A stretch of 64,000 nt of DNA from Canna indica (Eukaryota; Streptophyta; Magnoliopsida; Zingiberales; Cannaceae). Position 1 is the first letter of the stretch. The number at the start of each line of letters is the position of its first letter. Positions 12,041-22,925 of this stretch are shown piece after piece. Under the pieces are notes generated by a model. It saw only the letters and a list, made by a program, of their open reading frames with translations, ran no database searches and had not been told where the DNA came from. The position numbers and the translations under genes are program-made. The DNA lies in the NCBI GenBank assembly GCA_034359265.1, contig CP136894.1:32456501-32520500 (forward strand). The letters are read 5' to 3'.

Positions 12041-12703
12041 GATGATGACAAACATCCTTAAGAAAATATATTCATTAAAGCACAAAGGATATCAATCATG
12101 GGATTTCTCCCGCTATCAACATCATATCTATGAAAATAAACTCTCTCTATCTATATGCATGATTTTCCTATATTCTCTTCCCTTTTACCTATATTTTTCT
12201 CCCCCTTTTGACATCAATCAAAAAGGGCTAGAAAAGTCAACTATGGTCAAAGTTGGGACTTGAAAACTAGTTTTCATGAAAATGAAGTCAACCAACTCAA
12301 GGGAAGAAAACAACATATCGAATGAGAGACTAAGTGATACATGATGTCATGAAGCGATAGTCAAAAATCAAAACTAGGAATCATGTACTAACTCAAGTAT
12401 CGATATTTCCAAGTATCGGTCAAGGAGTCAAAAATCATTTTAGAAATGATTTTTCTCTCTAAAATATTAGAACGATACCAAAAGTGAATTCAAAATATCA
12501 TACTTGAAGTCTCATTCGAAGATTGGGCCAAAAATCAAAGTATCGGAAAAATGAACATTTGGGAAGAACGATACTTTAAAGTTTTGAAATCCAATTTAAA
12601 AAACCCATATCAAATCATATTCTTACTGAATTTTTTTGAAATTTTTACTAAATAAACTAGATTTTTCAGAGAACATGCAGTTTCAAGAATCATCCAAAAA
12701 TCA

Positions 12704-12854
12704 ATTTATGGATAACTGATTTATTTAGATAAATTATAATTCTATAAATAGGAATTTAATTTATCTACATGAATATAATTCCTATATGATAGGAACTTAA
12801 TTTATTTAGATAAATCTCATTCATATCAATAGGCTTTTAATTTATGTGAAAATG
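12704..12854. other. AT-rich junction between Copia-D and G2
   Basis: Similarity to Copia-B stops near 12703. The next 150 bases repeat variants of TTTAGATAAAT and ATAGGAATTTAATTTAT. They may be the last part of a retrotransposon LTR, because a primer-binding-site-like sequence follows, but no LTR end could be fixed. Confidence 0.35.
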
Positions 12855-13797
12855 TGGTATTAGAGCCAGGTTAGGTCTTGGCTACGACAATAGGACATTG
12901 GGTATTGTATGGGGGCATTGCTAGCGTGTCAACATATGGTATGTCCTAGTCACGAGATCGACGGTTGAACCTGCGCACTAGTGGCGCTACGTATTTTGTG
13001 GTAAAAATTTGGTTATATATACACTAAATTGCATGGATGTTTCTTTTCTTAATTATAGAAATGGAGACGCACGAGGACGCTATTTTGAGTAGTAGTGGAA
13101 GGAACTCCACTGGCAAGCAAGGCCGAGGCCGAGGTAGAGGCCGAGGTCGAGGCCCTGACAATAGTCCGATGGTTCAGGAGGAGGTTGTGCAGGACCCCAG
13201 GGTGGCACTGTTGCAAACAAAGGTGGTTGATCTGACTGAGGAGCTTCGTAGAGAGTGAGACGAGTTCCGTTAGGAATGGTAGGAGTTTCGTAGAGAGCGG
13301 GAAGAGCTTCGTATGGAGCGGGAGTTGAGGCAACAACAGGCTCAACCCGTGCCACCAGCAGGGCCCACAGTGACGGAGCTAATAGCGTCGGTTCGATCTG
13401 GGGAAAGAGATGGGGATCATCGGGAGCCAGTGATAGGCAACACCCTGTACATGAACTTAGTGAAAGTGAGGCCACTGATATACATAGGCGCAGATCCACA
13501 GGTGGAAGTGACATCATTTTTAAATGATTGTACAGAGTTGTGCGAGGTGTTGGACTACTCTTCTGAGGCGATGGTGCACATGGTTGGGCTGCAACTTAGG
13601 GGCCCGACAAAAGAGTGGCACCAATCATGGAAGGCCCGTAGGGGACTCATGCACCATCTCCTACATGGGAGAAATTCTGAAATGCCATCGTAGAGAAGTA
13701 CCTACCTAGGAACGTTTGCGAGAGGTGGGCGAGGGAGTTTGAGTAGCTCCGCCAGACGGGCAGCATGACGGTGACAAAGTATGTGGTGGAGTTTACA
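12855..13797 (+). mobile_element. G2: truncated gypsy retrotransposon, primer site and gag only
   Basis: TGGTATTAGAGCC at 12855-12867 is an initiator-tRNA primer site with one C-to-T change. It is followed by a leader and a gag resembling that of G1. The element is cut at about 13797 by the Copia-A LTR, exactly within the gag block equivalent to EFTRL of G1. No pol or LTR remains in the window. Confidence 0.75.
13061..13795 (+). pseudogene. G2 gag fragment
   Basis: It starts at an ATG at 13061. The N-terminus is METHEDAIL followed by [11 protein letters not shown] and an acidic helix ending EELRRE. An in-frame TGA at 13256-13258 and a further stop follow, then a +1-related frame (13313-13693) with a Gln/Pro-rich stretch, a DPQVEVTSFLNDC block and LQLRGPTKEW, which corresponds to LQLRGPAKDW of G1 gag. 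The last part (VTKYVVEFT) corresponds to the region just before the Arg-Leu helix of G1. Coding was lost by stops and frameshifts before or after truncation. Confidence 0.78.
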
Positions 13798-14385
13798 TGG
13801 AGATAAATTAAAGTTTATATTTAATTGGAATTAATTAATTTCGAATTAATTATGAAACAATTAAATATGAAATATATTTTTGAGATAAACTCTGGAATTT
13901 TGAATTTCGAGAGAGATTCTAGCCGCCCCCTCCTTCTCTTAAGGTGGCCGAATACCCCATGAGGGGTGAGAGGAAGTTAAAGTTTGTTTCTCATCTTCTT
14001 GGTGAGAACAAGAGAGAGGTTCTTGGGTGGATAGAAGTTCCAAAGAACCTCCATCTTCTTCCTTGAGTGGCCGGCCATCTTCCTTCCCTTCCCCGAGTTC
14101 TCTAAGAAGTCGGAGAGGTGTTCTTCTCCATTTTTGTGTGCCGCGACTTCCTCTCCTTGAAGGAAACAAAAGAGGACAGCATGGTGCTTGGTGTGGACTA
14201 GCATTGGAGGACATGCGTGTGTGCGTCTGGAACGGGGATAGAAGCAGCTCCGTCAACCACGGTTGAAGGTATAGTTTCTTCCTATGCTTTATTCCTTAAA
14301 CTCACTAAAGTAGATTGCTGTTTTTCAGGGTGTTTGAATTTTTAAATTCCATTTTCCACCGTGTTTTTCTATTCGCACCCCAACA
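13798..14385 (+). repeat. Copia-A 5' LTR (about 588 bp)
   Basis: It ends CACCCCAACA at 14385, next to a primer-binding site. The start is set at TGGAGATAAATT (13798), where G2 similarity stops, but the expected TGTTA form is not evident, so the left edge is uncertain by a few bases. A short GC-rich, gene-like block lies at 13920-14270. Short reading frames on both strands (13939-14266) are not recognisable as proteins. Confidence 0.7.
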
Positions 14386-14386
14386 G

Positions 14387-14399
14387 TGGTATCAGAGCC
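14387..14399 (+). promoter_or_regulatory. Copia-A primer-binding site (initiator tRNA-Met)
   Basis: TGGTATCAGAGCC lies one base after the LTR end, the standard position for priming minus-strand cDNA synthesis by initiator tRNA-Met. Confidence 0.9.
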
Positions 14400-15875
14400 A
14401 CCTTTAGCAATTTTTTGGATTTTTTATTTTGCGTTTTGATCGCGTTTACGAACCGTTCGCTCCCTGAATGTTATGCTGCCCAGTTTTGGTTTTCGGGGGT
14501 CTTTGAGTTGTTTTCCTTGGCTCCATGGTTCATGCGATGAATCGAGGTGGAAGCATACTATCCATAATATTTTTGGACAGAATGCAAACTCAAAAACCCC
14601 ATGGGTTCATGATTGAACAACCCCGAGAACCGAAAAATTCAGCATGTGTTGTTTGAACTATTTTGGGTGGAAACGTGATTGGATTTGCGCGATTTTAGAT
14701 TTTGTTTTTTCCTTTCTTTTTCATATATGATGTGATGCATGAAAGGATGATTATGGATGAGCCCAATGTGCATGTGACTGTGTGTAATCATGGTTGTGTT
14801 GATTGCTTGTAAATTTATGAAATTTCAGCACTGTATCTTTTAAATAGGGCCTATGTACCCCTGCCTTCCTCTTGAGAATTCTAATTGTAATACACTTCTC
14901 CCTCTCCTTAAACCTTTCCCCAATGGTTGGTCTTCTTCTTTTAGTTTTGTAAAATTAGAAGTTTAGGGGCTGTTTTGCGACGAGCACGCTTGCTGCCCCG
15001 TTTAGGTGCGCGCACGGAGAGGTGTTCGATGCCATGTAGATGACGGCTTGAACCCCGGGAAGGCACTAATGAAACCGGCAGCCTACAAGGAGGTTTTGGG
15101 CAGCACCTTGGCAAGATGGCTCTCCCCAAAAACCCTAGGATGAATGGCCTTGGTTCGCCTGGTGGCTCGGGTCGAACCCTTAGTACATCCATAATCATCC
15201 ATATTTACTTTATGCTTTTATTTATTGCTCTTGCTTCAATTGTTGATAGCTTAGATAATTTTAATTGCATAAAGAATCCCTCCATTAATATTGAGTTCGA
15301 ATGGCTAAGGTATTTAGAATACTGGTCATGCCTTCCATCGTTATGGGGCACAAGTGTGTCTATTGTCACAACGGGTTTGTTGTGCACACATAAGGCATTT
15401 TGTGCTGATAGACACGTTGCACCTCATATGGTAGATATCCTTTTGTGTCTCTACTAACAGCTTGAACGTGACTTAGCTTGTTGAGCTACATTCAAGAGTG
15501 GTTGGTTTCTTGCTGGAGTATACGAACGATGGGTCCGACTCAACTAGGGCTCCTTGGTTTGTTGTGCACATACAAGGCCTTGGTTTCCCTAGAGGCAAAA
15601 TTGATGAACGTCCAATAGCGATGTGATCGGTAAAGAGTTACCTACTCGTGGACCTATTAGGGTTTGTCGTGTTACATGCAAGACCCGAGTAGGAGAAGTG
15701 GGGTTCCATCTTTCCCTAAGGAAGTCTGCCAACGACTTCCCGCTTCCCAACCAGAGGGCAACTTGGGAACCGTAAAAATTAGTGGGAAACATGATTAATT
15801 AAAAGACCTCAATACCCATGCATGTAGAATGGTAGCTAATTTATGTCTTTCTTTTCCTTGTATTTCATCGTCACC
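14400..15875 (+). other. Copia-A leader, about 1.5 kb, no recognised gene
   Basis: The stretch lies between the primer-binding site and the gag start. It contains a 113-codon frame (15116-15457) and shorter ones on both strands, none recognisable and none with the motifs of retrotransposon proteins. Long leaders of this kind occur in plant copia elements. I see no insertion ends in it. Confidence 0.5.
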
Positions 15876-16650
15876 ATGTCAAATACACTGTCATTATGTA
15901 GCATTCTTGATGTTAATAAACTCATTGGACCAAATTATATCGATTGGTTGCGAAATCTTAGGATTGTCCTCACCCAGGAGAGACTTTCCTATGTTCTTGA
16001 TAACCGGCCACCAGATGTCCTTTCTCAAAGGGCTACTGAGGAAGTAAGGGCCGCTTACAAAAAGTGGCAAGATGACAACACTACTATACAATGCATTATG
16101 CTCACCTCAATGTCCGACGTGTTGCAGAGACAACATCATAAGATGGACACTAGAGCCATCCTCTCTCACCTCAAAGAGTTGTATGGTGAAGAGAGCCGGA
16201 TTGCTAGGTTTGAGCTGTCAAAGCAGCTCTTCTAGCCCAAGATAATGGCATGGACCCTTGTTGAAACCCATGTCCTCAAACTAATCGATTTGATCGAGAG
16301 GTTAGAGAAATTGGGTGTAAGCATTGATAAGGGGCTAAGTCAAGACTTAATACTCCAATCCCTCCTAGGGACATTTTCACCATTTATCATCAACTACCAC
16401 ATGAACAAGCTGAATGCCTCACTTCCCGAGCTCCTGAATATGCCGAAGACTACTGAGTCCCACCTTCTGATGGAAAAGGACAAAGTCTTGTTAGTGGGTA
16501 GTGCCTCTAAAAAGGCAAAGAAGCGCTTTGTCAAGAACAAAGCAAAAAACAAAGCTGTAAAAGATATCAAGAAGAATGGGAAGACAACTTCTAGGGGCAC
16601 CTGTTTCCATTGTGGTAAAGATGGTCACTGGAAGCGCAATTGCATGTAGT
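15876..16650 (+). pseudogene. Copia-A gag (UBN2-type with CCHC zinc knuckle), two nonsense codons
   Basis: The ATG at 15876 begins MSNTLSLCSILDVNKLIG. The copia gag block GPNYIDWLRNLRIVL follows, then a helical region (KMDTRAILSHLKELY), an in-frame TAG at 16233-16235, then LIDLIERLEKLGV, a Lys-rich stretch and a knuckle CFHCGKDGHWKRNC of perfect CX2CX4HX4C form near the end. A second TAG follows at 16648-16650. Both stops lie in one uninterrupted frame and could each come from one C-to-T change. Gag packages element RNA. Without read-through the product would be truncated. An upstream ATG at 15843 is in frame, but 15876 starts the conserved part. Confidence 0.9.
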
Positions 16651-17030
16651 ATATTGCAGAAGTAAGGCAGAAGAGGGCTTTTGAAGCCCCCTCCATAGGT
16701 GCGTTCGTTAATGAAATAAATTTATCATTAAATAATTCTACTACATGGGCATTGAATACCGATTGTGGTTCTCACATTTGCAATTCGTTGTAGGGGCTGA
16801 GAATAAGTAGAATGCTGAACAAAGGCGACTACGACTTTCGGGTAGGCAATGGCACATGAGTTGCTGCTTTAGCTATAGGAACCTATTGTTTAAATCTGTC
16901 ATCTGGCAAGACCATTAAATTAAATAATTGTTATTACATTCTAGTTTTGATAAAGAACATTATTTCTGTTCCTTTGTTACTTGAACAAGGTTATGAAATG
17001 TCTTTGAAATGCAATTGTTGCCGCATATAT
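16651..17030 (+). pseudogene. Copia-A protease start, cut by Copia-B
   Basis: The gag frame continues into WALNTDCGSHICNSL, the copia aspartic protease active-site region (typical form WxLDTGCGSHI). The catalytic Asp is Asn and Gly is Asp here. Further stops occur, at 16791-16793 and 16857-16859 among others. The following YYILVLIKNIISVPLLLEQGY block is the C-terminal protease part. The sequence stops at 17030, where the Copia-B LTR starts. Confidence 0.82.
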
Positions 17031-18178
17031 TGTTGGCCTAAGGTTTTCCACCTTGGTCTTAATCTCGGTTTTGATGATAACAAATATGGAACTAACATTT
17101 CATTGAGAAATACTTTCAGGTTCCAAGTCGGTTAGCACTTGACGCCCACGATTGGAAAAATCAGAGAAATTGGAGAAATAGGCAAAGACGCTCGTCAACG
17201 AACTCAGATTCATCGGGTAGTTAGAGTTTAGGTTAAGAGTGTCTAGAATGTATATGTAATCCTTTTTTATGATGCAAAGAACCCAAAAACTAAACCCGAA
17301 ATCAAGAAACAAAGAATGCGACAAGAAATCAACAAAAAAGCTAGTTTCTCAAGTTCGGTTTCAGGGGCGGTCGACTGAACCGAGCTTGGAATGCTCAAAG
17401 TGCTCCGGTCGCTTGGTCAGTCGACCAATGTTCGACTGAACCAGCGATCGATGGTCGGTAACGGGCAAATTTCTGCCCGTTGAGAAGATGTGTGTTGCCT
17501 CTTCTCTTCATGGCTTATAAACAGGAAGCCATGAGAGCCTTCCTCTTGGATCTCCACCTTCATTGAGCCATCCTTGATCACTCTTAAAGCTTTTCTTGAG
17601 CCATTCATTTGGAAACCCTAGTTCTCACGAAACAATCTTGATTTTACCTTCAAAGCTATGATCGATTCATCATTGAGGCATCAAGAGGAACTATGACTCG
17701 TGTTTGGAGCTAAGTATTTGTTGCACTATTTATTTGTTTCATTGTTTGTGTATTTTATCATTTATTTCATTGTATTCTCAAGTGTGTAAACCTAGAGTGC
17801 TAGGTTGATTGAGTTGATTGTTGTCCCTTATGGTTGAGGTGGAAGAGTGCTCTCGGTAAGAAGGCGTAGACTTCCGGATTTGGAAGTGCCTTAGGTTGAG
17901 AACGGAGACTCTTCGGGTAAAAGTCCTCGTTGTAAGGGAAATGATATAATCTAGTAAAGTTAAGTCTGAAAATCCTAAGTGGGGTGCTTAGGTGGTGGAG
18001 TAGGCATTGGGGCTGAACCACTATAAATCGAAGTGTTAGTATTGTTTCCTTTGCGTATTGAATTTCTTATTGTTTATCTTGCTTACGCTTGCTACTTTAT
18101 TTGTGAATTGCCCAAGTAGTTTAAGAGTAGTTTAACACAGTATTCACCCTCTCTCTAATGTAGCCCATTTCACTAACA
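17031..18178 (+). repeat. Copia-B 5' LTR (1148 bp)
   Basis: The ends are TGTTGGCCTAAGG and CACTAACA. It contains a palindrome-rich block at 17340-17470 and a TATA-like element GGCTTATAAACAGG at 17511-17524, upstream of a long pyrimidine/AT-rich leader. The last 26 bases, read in reverse, match the 88-115 end of Copia-D. Confidence 0.88.
17508..17524 (+). promoter_or_regulatory. Probable LTR promoter TATA box of Copia-B
   Basis: CATGGCTTATAAACAGG stands about 50 bases after the palindrome block. The same place in the other copies has GGCTTATAAATAGG (Copia-B 3' LTR, 22119) and GGGTTATAAATACCCC (Copia-C, about 23370 and 29547). Conservation of a TATAAA motif at one place in four LTRs supports a promoter role. 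Confidence 0.6.
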
Positions 18179-18180
18179 TT

Positions 18181-18192
18181 TGGTATCAGAGC
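18181..18192 (+). promoter_or_regulatory. Copia-B primer-binding site (initiator tRNA-Met)
   Basis: TGGTATCAGAGC lies two bases downstream of the 5' LTR end. Confidence 0.9.
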
Positions 18193-18245
18193 GGGTCGTA
18201 GCTTGAGATTTCATCATCTCTCCTATACTTTGTTTCGATCCAAAA

Positions 18246-19640
18246 ATGACACTATAGTCGGTTCTCTCCATACCTCCAAGGTTTGATGAATCGAATTTTG
18301 GTGTTTGGAAGTCTAGGATATACACCTTCCTAAAGACTCAAGGTTTAGGTATTTTTAACATGGTAAAGATTCAATATATTGAACCTAAGGAAAACATGAA
18401 TGCATGCCGAGAATAAATTGATATGTTTGAATTAAATGCTAAAGCTACAAATTGCATATTTTATTCTTTGGAATATAATATCTTTGAAAAGGTCATGCAT
18501 TATATTTCGGCTTTTGATATTTAGGCAACTTTAAACAAGCTTTATGATTATGCCAAGACCGAAGAGATGGACACTTCTAATGAATGTAGTGATGACAATG
18601 GTCATTCACCTACCCCTAATCTTGATTTTGATGCCCATAGCTCTTCTAGTCAAAGGAGTAGCTCCAAGAGCCGAAAAAGGAAGGTAGTTTGCCATTTGTG
18701 CAAGGAGAAGGGGCATATCAAGAAGAATTGCCCATTATTGAAAAACAAGACAAGGAAGAGGTCAAATGCTTCTACATCGTCATCTGATTCCCTCAAAGCA
18801 TCCTCTCATCATGACAATAGATCTACTTCTCAATTGTGCCTCATGGGATTAAAAAATGAGATAAATCCTTCCACCTCTTGTCATAATGAAAAATTTATTG
18901 ATAATGATAGTCTAGTTCATTTAATATGCCATATGAGGAACTAGTTGAGGAATGTCAAAAAATGTATGCCTTGCTTATGGAAAAGAACAAGGAAAATAGA
19001 AAACTAAAGAAGGAAAATTTAAGGCTTAGTTCTCATGTGCATAAATTAGAAAATGAAAAATTGAATACAAGTATACTTGTTTCTTGCCATGATGATTTTA
19101 AGCTTGAAATTGAGAATTTAAAAAGTAAGTTAAAAGATTTGAGAAATGAAAATGAATATTTGAAATAAAAAATGAAACTTAGGAGTCATGATTTGAAAAA
19201 TGATTTCAAACTTGAGAATGAAAAATTGAGAGTTGAGAATTTCATGTTAAAATCCCAGTACATACGTTGCATAAATCTATGAATGAGTTAAAAAATGAGA
19301 TGTTGATTTTCAGTAGGAAAGTTAATGCTTCATCTTTTAAGAATTCAAGAAATCAAAATATCTCATTTAGAAAAACTCAAAACAAGAATGCTTCCTTTAA
19401 GAATGTTCATGTTCATCATAATTCACATGTCAAGCATTTTAGTGATAAATCTCATGTCCATAGTGAAAAGAAAAAAATTTGTGAACATTGTTTTTGTTGT
19501 GGTACATATGGCCATGCAATCTATGATTGTGCATTTAAGAATAATCCAAGTGTTGCTAAGACACTTTGGATACCTAGGCCAACTAACCCCTAAGGACCCA
19601 AAGTCATTTGGGTACCAAAGGTTTTTTGCTCTCTTGTAGG
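18246..19640 (+). pseudogene. Copia-B gag with coiled coil and two CCHC knuckles, broken
   Basis: The frame from ATG 18246 has stops at 18255, about 18415 and about 18524, and encodes the gag N-terminus (PPRFDESNFGVWKSRI). 18567-18944 holds a Ser-rich stretch and a complete knuckle CHLCKEKGHIKKNC. After a frameshift, 18926-19168 encodes a Lys/Glu/Asn-rich coiled coil (MEKNKENRKLKKENLRL). 19267-19593 ends with a second complete knuckle CFCCGTYGHAIYDC and the WIPRPTNP and WVPK motifs. The same order (knuckle, coiled coil, knuckle, WVPK) occurs in Copia-C gag. This layout is familiar from SIRE-like plant copia elements. The clade assignment is tentative. Confidence 0.8.
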
Positions 19641-21609
19641 GGGAGCTACCACACAAGGGTAAAGAGAAGTGAAGAGTTGAAGGTGACCATTGACTTAAAT
19701 GAAGTATCGTTCCTTGGTTGCATCTTCAAACTATCATGATGTCATAGGTATGGAATTTGACATATAGGAATACGTCGTATCATCTTCTTACTTTGGTTAG
19801 TTTCATTTAAGTTGGAGTTATGATACATGTTTAATTTCAGTTGTTTTTCCCACTCTTGTTAAGAGTCTTTTGAAAAATGAATTTTGATTTTGATTTCCGA
19901 TCTCCTCGGAGACCTTTGTAGCCTATAAAGGGCTAATGCGACATTGCGGTTCTAAATCGTAGGCTCGTTGTGGCCTTTCGGTTTTCAACCAATATGAAGG
20001 GTTGGATATCTATTTTTTCAAATATTTCATATTTTAAGATCTATTTGATTCATTTTGATATCATGATTAACTCCTTTAAAATGAATCTTTACTATCTAGC
20101 ATCGGTTAAGGCTTTTAAATGAAACTTTGCATTGAACCTTTGCTATTTGATAAGTTAGCTTGCTAGTTGGTATATGATTTCATTATGATACTAATGAACC
20201 CTGCTTGCAAGTTGAGAAAGCGATAAAATTGGAAGACTAAAGAAAATTGGGAAAATTCTCAAGAAATTAGGTATGAGTTTCATTTTGGCAAAATTCTTGC
20301 ATAACACCTTAATCTTCTTGATAAAATGGTTTCTCTATGCTCATGAATGATTTTGCATGACAATTGATTGAAATCTCACGAATAGATAAAATTTTGATAC
20401 TTAGGCAATTTCGTGTCATCTAGATTGAATGAAATGTGCTCTACGTAGAAATCCATCTTAGAGACTTCATTTTAAGTTAAAATTTGATGAACATGTTTGA
20501 GTTCACTCATGATTTACTTCCATGTCATTAAAATTGAAAAATCATGTGAAAATGGATAAATTGATAACAAGTTCACTTTAGGAGACCTTAAGTTATGCAG
20601 AGTTGACCTAAGTCAACAAATTGACTTAGAAACTTCATCTTAGGTCCAAACTTTACAAACATGTTTAGATTCACTCATGTTAGGTGTCCATGTGTTTAAA
20701 TTTAAAAAACTATGAGTAAAGGTTAAAACTTGATACTTAGCAATTTCATGTTAACATGCTTGTTTTTGAATAAAATCATGCTAAGGTAAAATTTTGACCA
20801 AATGACATTATTTTCATTTGAAACTTGATAAACATGCTTTTAAATGATTATATCCTGATATCTAAAAAGTTTGAATGAAAACCAAAAACTTTTAAAAAAT
20901 AGCTAATATTTACGAAAATGCCACTAGATTTCAATTATTTTTAGAAAAATGCAAAAAAATTAAATTTTGGATGATTCTTCAAACTGCATGTTCTCTGAAA
21001 AATCTAGTTTTTCTAGTAAAAATTGCAAAAATTTTCAATAAGAATATGATTTGATATGGATTTTTGAAATTGGATTTCAAAACTTTAAAGTATCGTTCTT
21101 TCCAAATGCTCATTTTTCCGATACTTTGATTTTTGGTCCAATCTTCGAATGAGACTTCAAGTATGATAGTTCGAATTCATTTTTGGTATCGTTCTCATTT
21201 TGACTCGTGAAAAATCATTTCTAAAATGATTTTTGATATTTTGACCGATACTTGAATTAGTACATGATTCCTAATTTTGAATTTTGACTATCTTTTCATG
21301 ATATCATGTATTACTTAGTCTCTCATTCGATATGTTATTTTTTTCCCTTGGGTTGGTTGATTTCGTTTTCATGAAAACTAGTTTTCAAGTCCAAACTTTG
21401 ACCATAGGTTGACTTTTCTCGTCCTTTTTGATTGATGTCAAAAGGGGGAGAAAAATATAGGTAAAAAAGGAAGAAAATATAGGAAAACCATGCATATAGA
21501 TAGGGGGAGTTCACTTTCATAGATATGCATGATGATAGGGGGAGAAATCCCTTGGTTGATATCCTTTGTGCTTTAGTATCTATATTTTCTTAAGGATGTT
21601 TGTCATCAT
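19641..21609 (+). other. Copia-B 3' non-coding region, about 2 kb
   Basis: AT-rich DNA without long frames or pol motifs. The segment 20965-21623 reappears as the reverse complement at 12027-12703 in Copia-D, including a GTATCGTTCT motif and the polypurine tract. Several GGGGGAG tracts (for example 21444, 21503, 21538) precede the true polypurine tract. Confidence 0.7.
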
Positions 21610-21623
21610 CAAAAGGGGGAGAT
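21610..21623 (+). promoter_or_regulatory. Copia-B polypurine tract
   Basis: CAAAAGGGGGAGAT immediately precedes the 3' LTR start TGTTGG. Confidence 0.8.
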
Positions 21624-22596
21624 TGTTGGCCTAAAGTTTTTTTACCATGGTCTTAATCTCAGTTTTGATGATAACAAACATGGAAATAATGTTTCATTGA
21701 GAAATACTTTTAGGTTCCAAGTCGATTAGTGCTCGATGACCGCAATTGGAAAAATAAGAGAAATTGGAGAAATCGGCAAGGATGCTCGTCGACGCGCTTG
21801 GATTTGTCGGGTAGTTAGAGTTTAGGTTTAGAGTGTCTAGAATGTATATATAATCTTCTTTTATGATGCAAAGAACCCAAAAACCAAACCCGAAATCCGA
21901 AAACAAAGAATGTAACAAGGAATCAACAAAAAAGTTGATTTCTTAGGTTCGGTCGCAGGGGCAGTCGACCGAACCGAGCCCGGAATGCACAAAGTGCTCC
22001 AGTTGCTTGGGCAGTTGCTTGGTCAATCGATCGACGTTCAACCGGACCACCGATCGGCGGTCGGTAATAGGCAAATTTTTGCCCGTTGAGAAGAAGTGTG
22101 TTGCCTCTTCTCTTCATGGCTTATAAATAGGAAGCTATGCGAGCCTTCCTCTTGGATCTTCACCTTCATTGAGCCATCCTTGATCACTCTTAAAGCTTTT
22201 CTTGAGACATTCCTTTACAAACCCTAGTTCTCATGATACAACCTTGATTTTGCCTTCAAAGCTTTGATTGATTCATCATTGAGGCATCAAGAGGAACTAG
22301 GACTCTTGTTGGAGCTAAGTATTTGTTGCACTATTTATTTGCTTCATTTTTTGTGTATTTTATCATTTATTTCATTGTATTCTCAAGTGTGTAAAGCTAG
22401 AGTGCTATGTTGATTGAGTTGGTGGTTGCCTTAGTGTTAAGGCTTAATTCCACCAGTGTAAACATAGTTTACTAGGATTAGCGATTGTTGTCCCTTAGGG
22501 TTGAGGTGGAAGAGTGCTATCGGTAAGAAGGCGGAGATTTCCGGATGTGGAAGTGCCTTAGGTTGAGAGCGGAGTCTCTTCGGGTTAAAGTCCTCG
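21624..22596 (+). repeat. Copia-B 3' LTR, truncated
   Basis: It is collinear with the 5' LTR from TGTTGGCCTAAAG to AAAGTCCTCG (22596). The last part of the 5' LTR, about 0.25 kb ending CTAACA, is missing. It also contains a segment (about 22420-22490) absent from the 5' LTR but present in the Copia-D LTR. The next base begins Copia-A pol. Confidence 0.85.
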
Positions 22597-22925
22597 AGAT
22601 GAGGTTGCCCCGCGTACGTCAGGAAATTAGAGTTAGATAAGCTTTATGCTAAATCAACCAGGTGTAGGTTTGTGGGACATCCTAAAGAGAGTTTAGGGTA
22701 TTACTTCTACTTGCCAACTGAACAAAAGGTGTTTGCCAGTAGGCATGCCACTGTCTTAGAAAAAGAGTTTATCAAGGAAAGTGGGAGTGAAATAAATGTT
22801 GAGCTTGATGAAGTTCAACAACCACAGGCCAAATCGCAACAACCGGTGGATATATAGTCCACAGGACGAACCAGTCGCAGAAACACTACCTCCCACCAGT
22901 GTTTATCGATGAGGGAGATTGTGTT
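22597..22925 (+). pseudogene. Copia-A pol: end of integrase region and linker to RT
   Basis: The frame encodes GCPAYVRKLELDKL, KSTRCRFVGHPKESLGYYFY and VFASRHATVLEKEFI. These are the conserved sequences after the copia integrase core that normally begin WGCPAYV. They are followed by a Gln-rich linker and a TAG at 22855-22857. The piece starts right at Copia-B's truncated LTR and ends where the Copia-C LTR starts. The preceding integrase catalytic core is missing from the window. Confidence 0.85.

Larger units (their letters stand above)
88..12703 (-). mobile_element. Copia-D: remnant Ty1/copia-type retrotransposon, 3' LTR plus internal tail
   Basis: On the minus strand a polypurine tract (12027-12040) is followed by an LTR beginning TGTTGG at 12026 and ending CCAACA at 88. 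Removing the two nested insertions leaves an LTR of about 1.3 kb. Its ends, polypurine tract and about 0.65 kb of internal DNA (12027-12703) match Copia-B read in reverse complement (20965-21623). No coding sequence or 5' LTR remains. Two younger insertions split the LTR: a solo LTR (591-3139) and gypsy element G1 (3747-11812). The assignment to copia rests on similarity to Copia-B and Copia-C. Confidence 0.8.
17031..22596 (+). mobile_element. Copia-B: gag-only LTR retrotransposon of copia type
   Basis: A 5' LTR (17031-18178), primer-binding site, gag remnant, about 2 kb of non-coding DNA, polypurine tract and truncated 3' LTR (21624-22596) form one element. There is no trace of protease, integrase, RT or RNase H. 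The 3' non-coding part is shared with Copia-D in the opposite orientation, so the gag-only structure probably belongs to a family and not to one deletion. It depends on enzymes from a relative. It is inserted in the Copia-A protease region. Confidence 0.85.
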
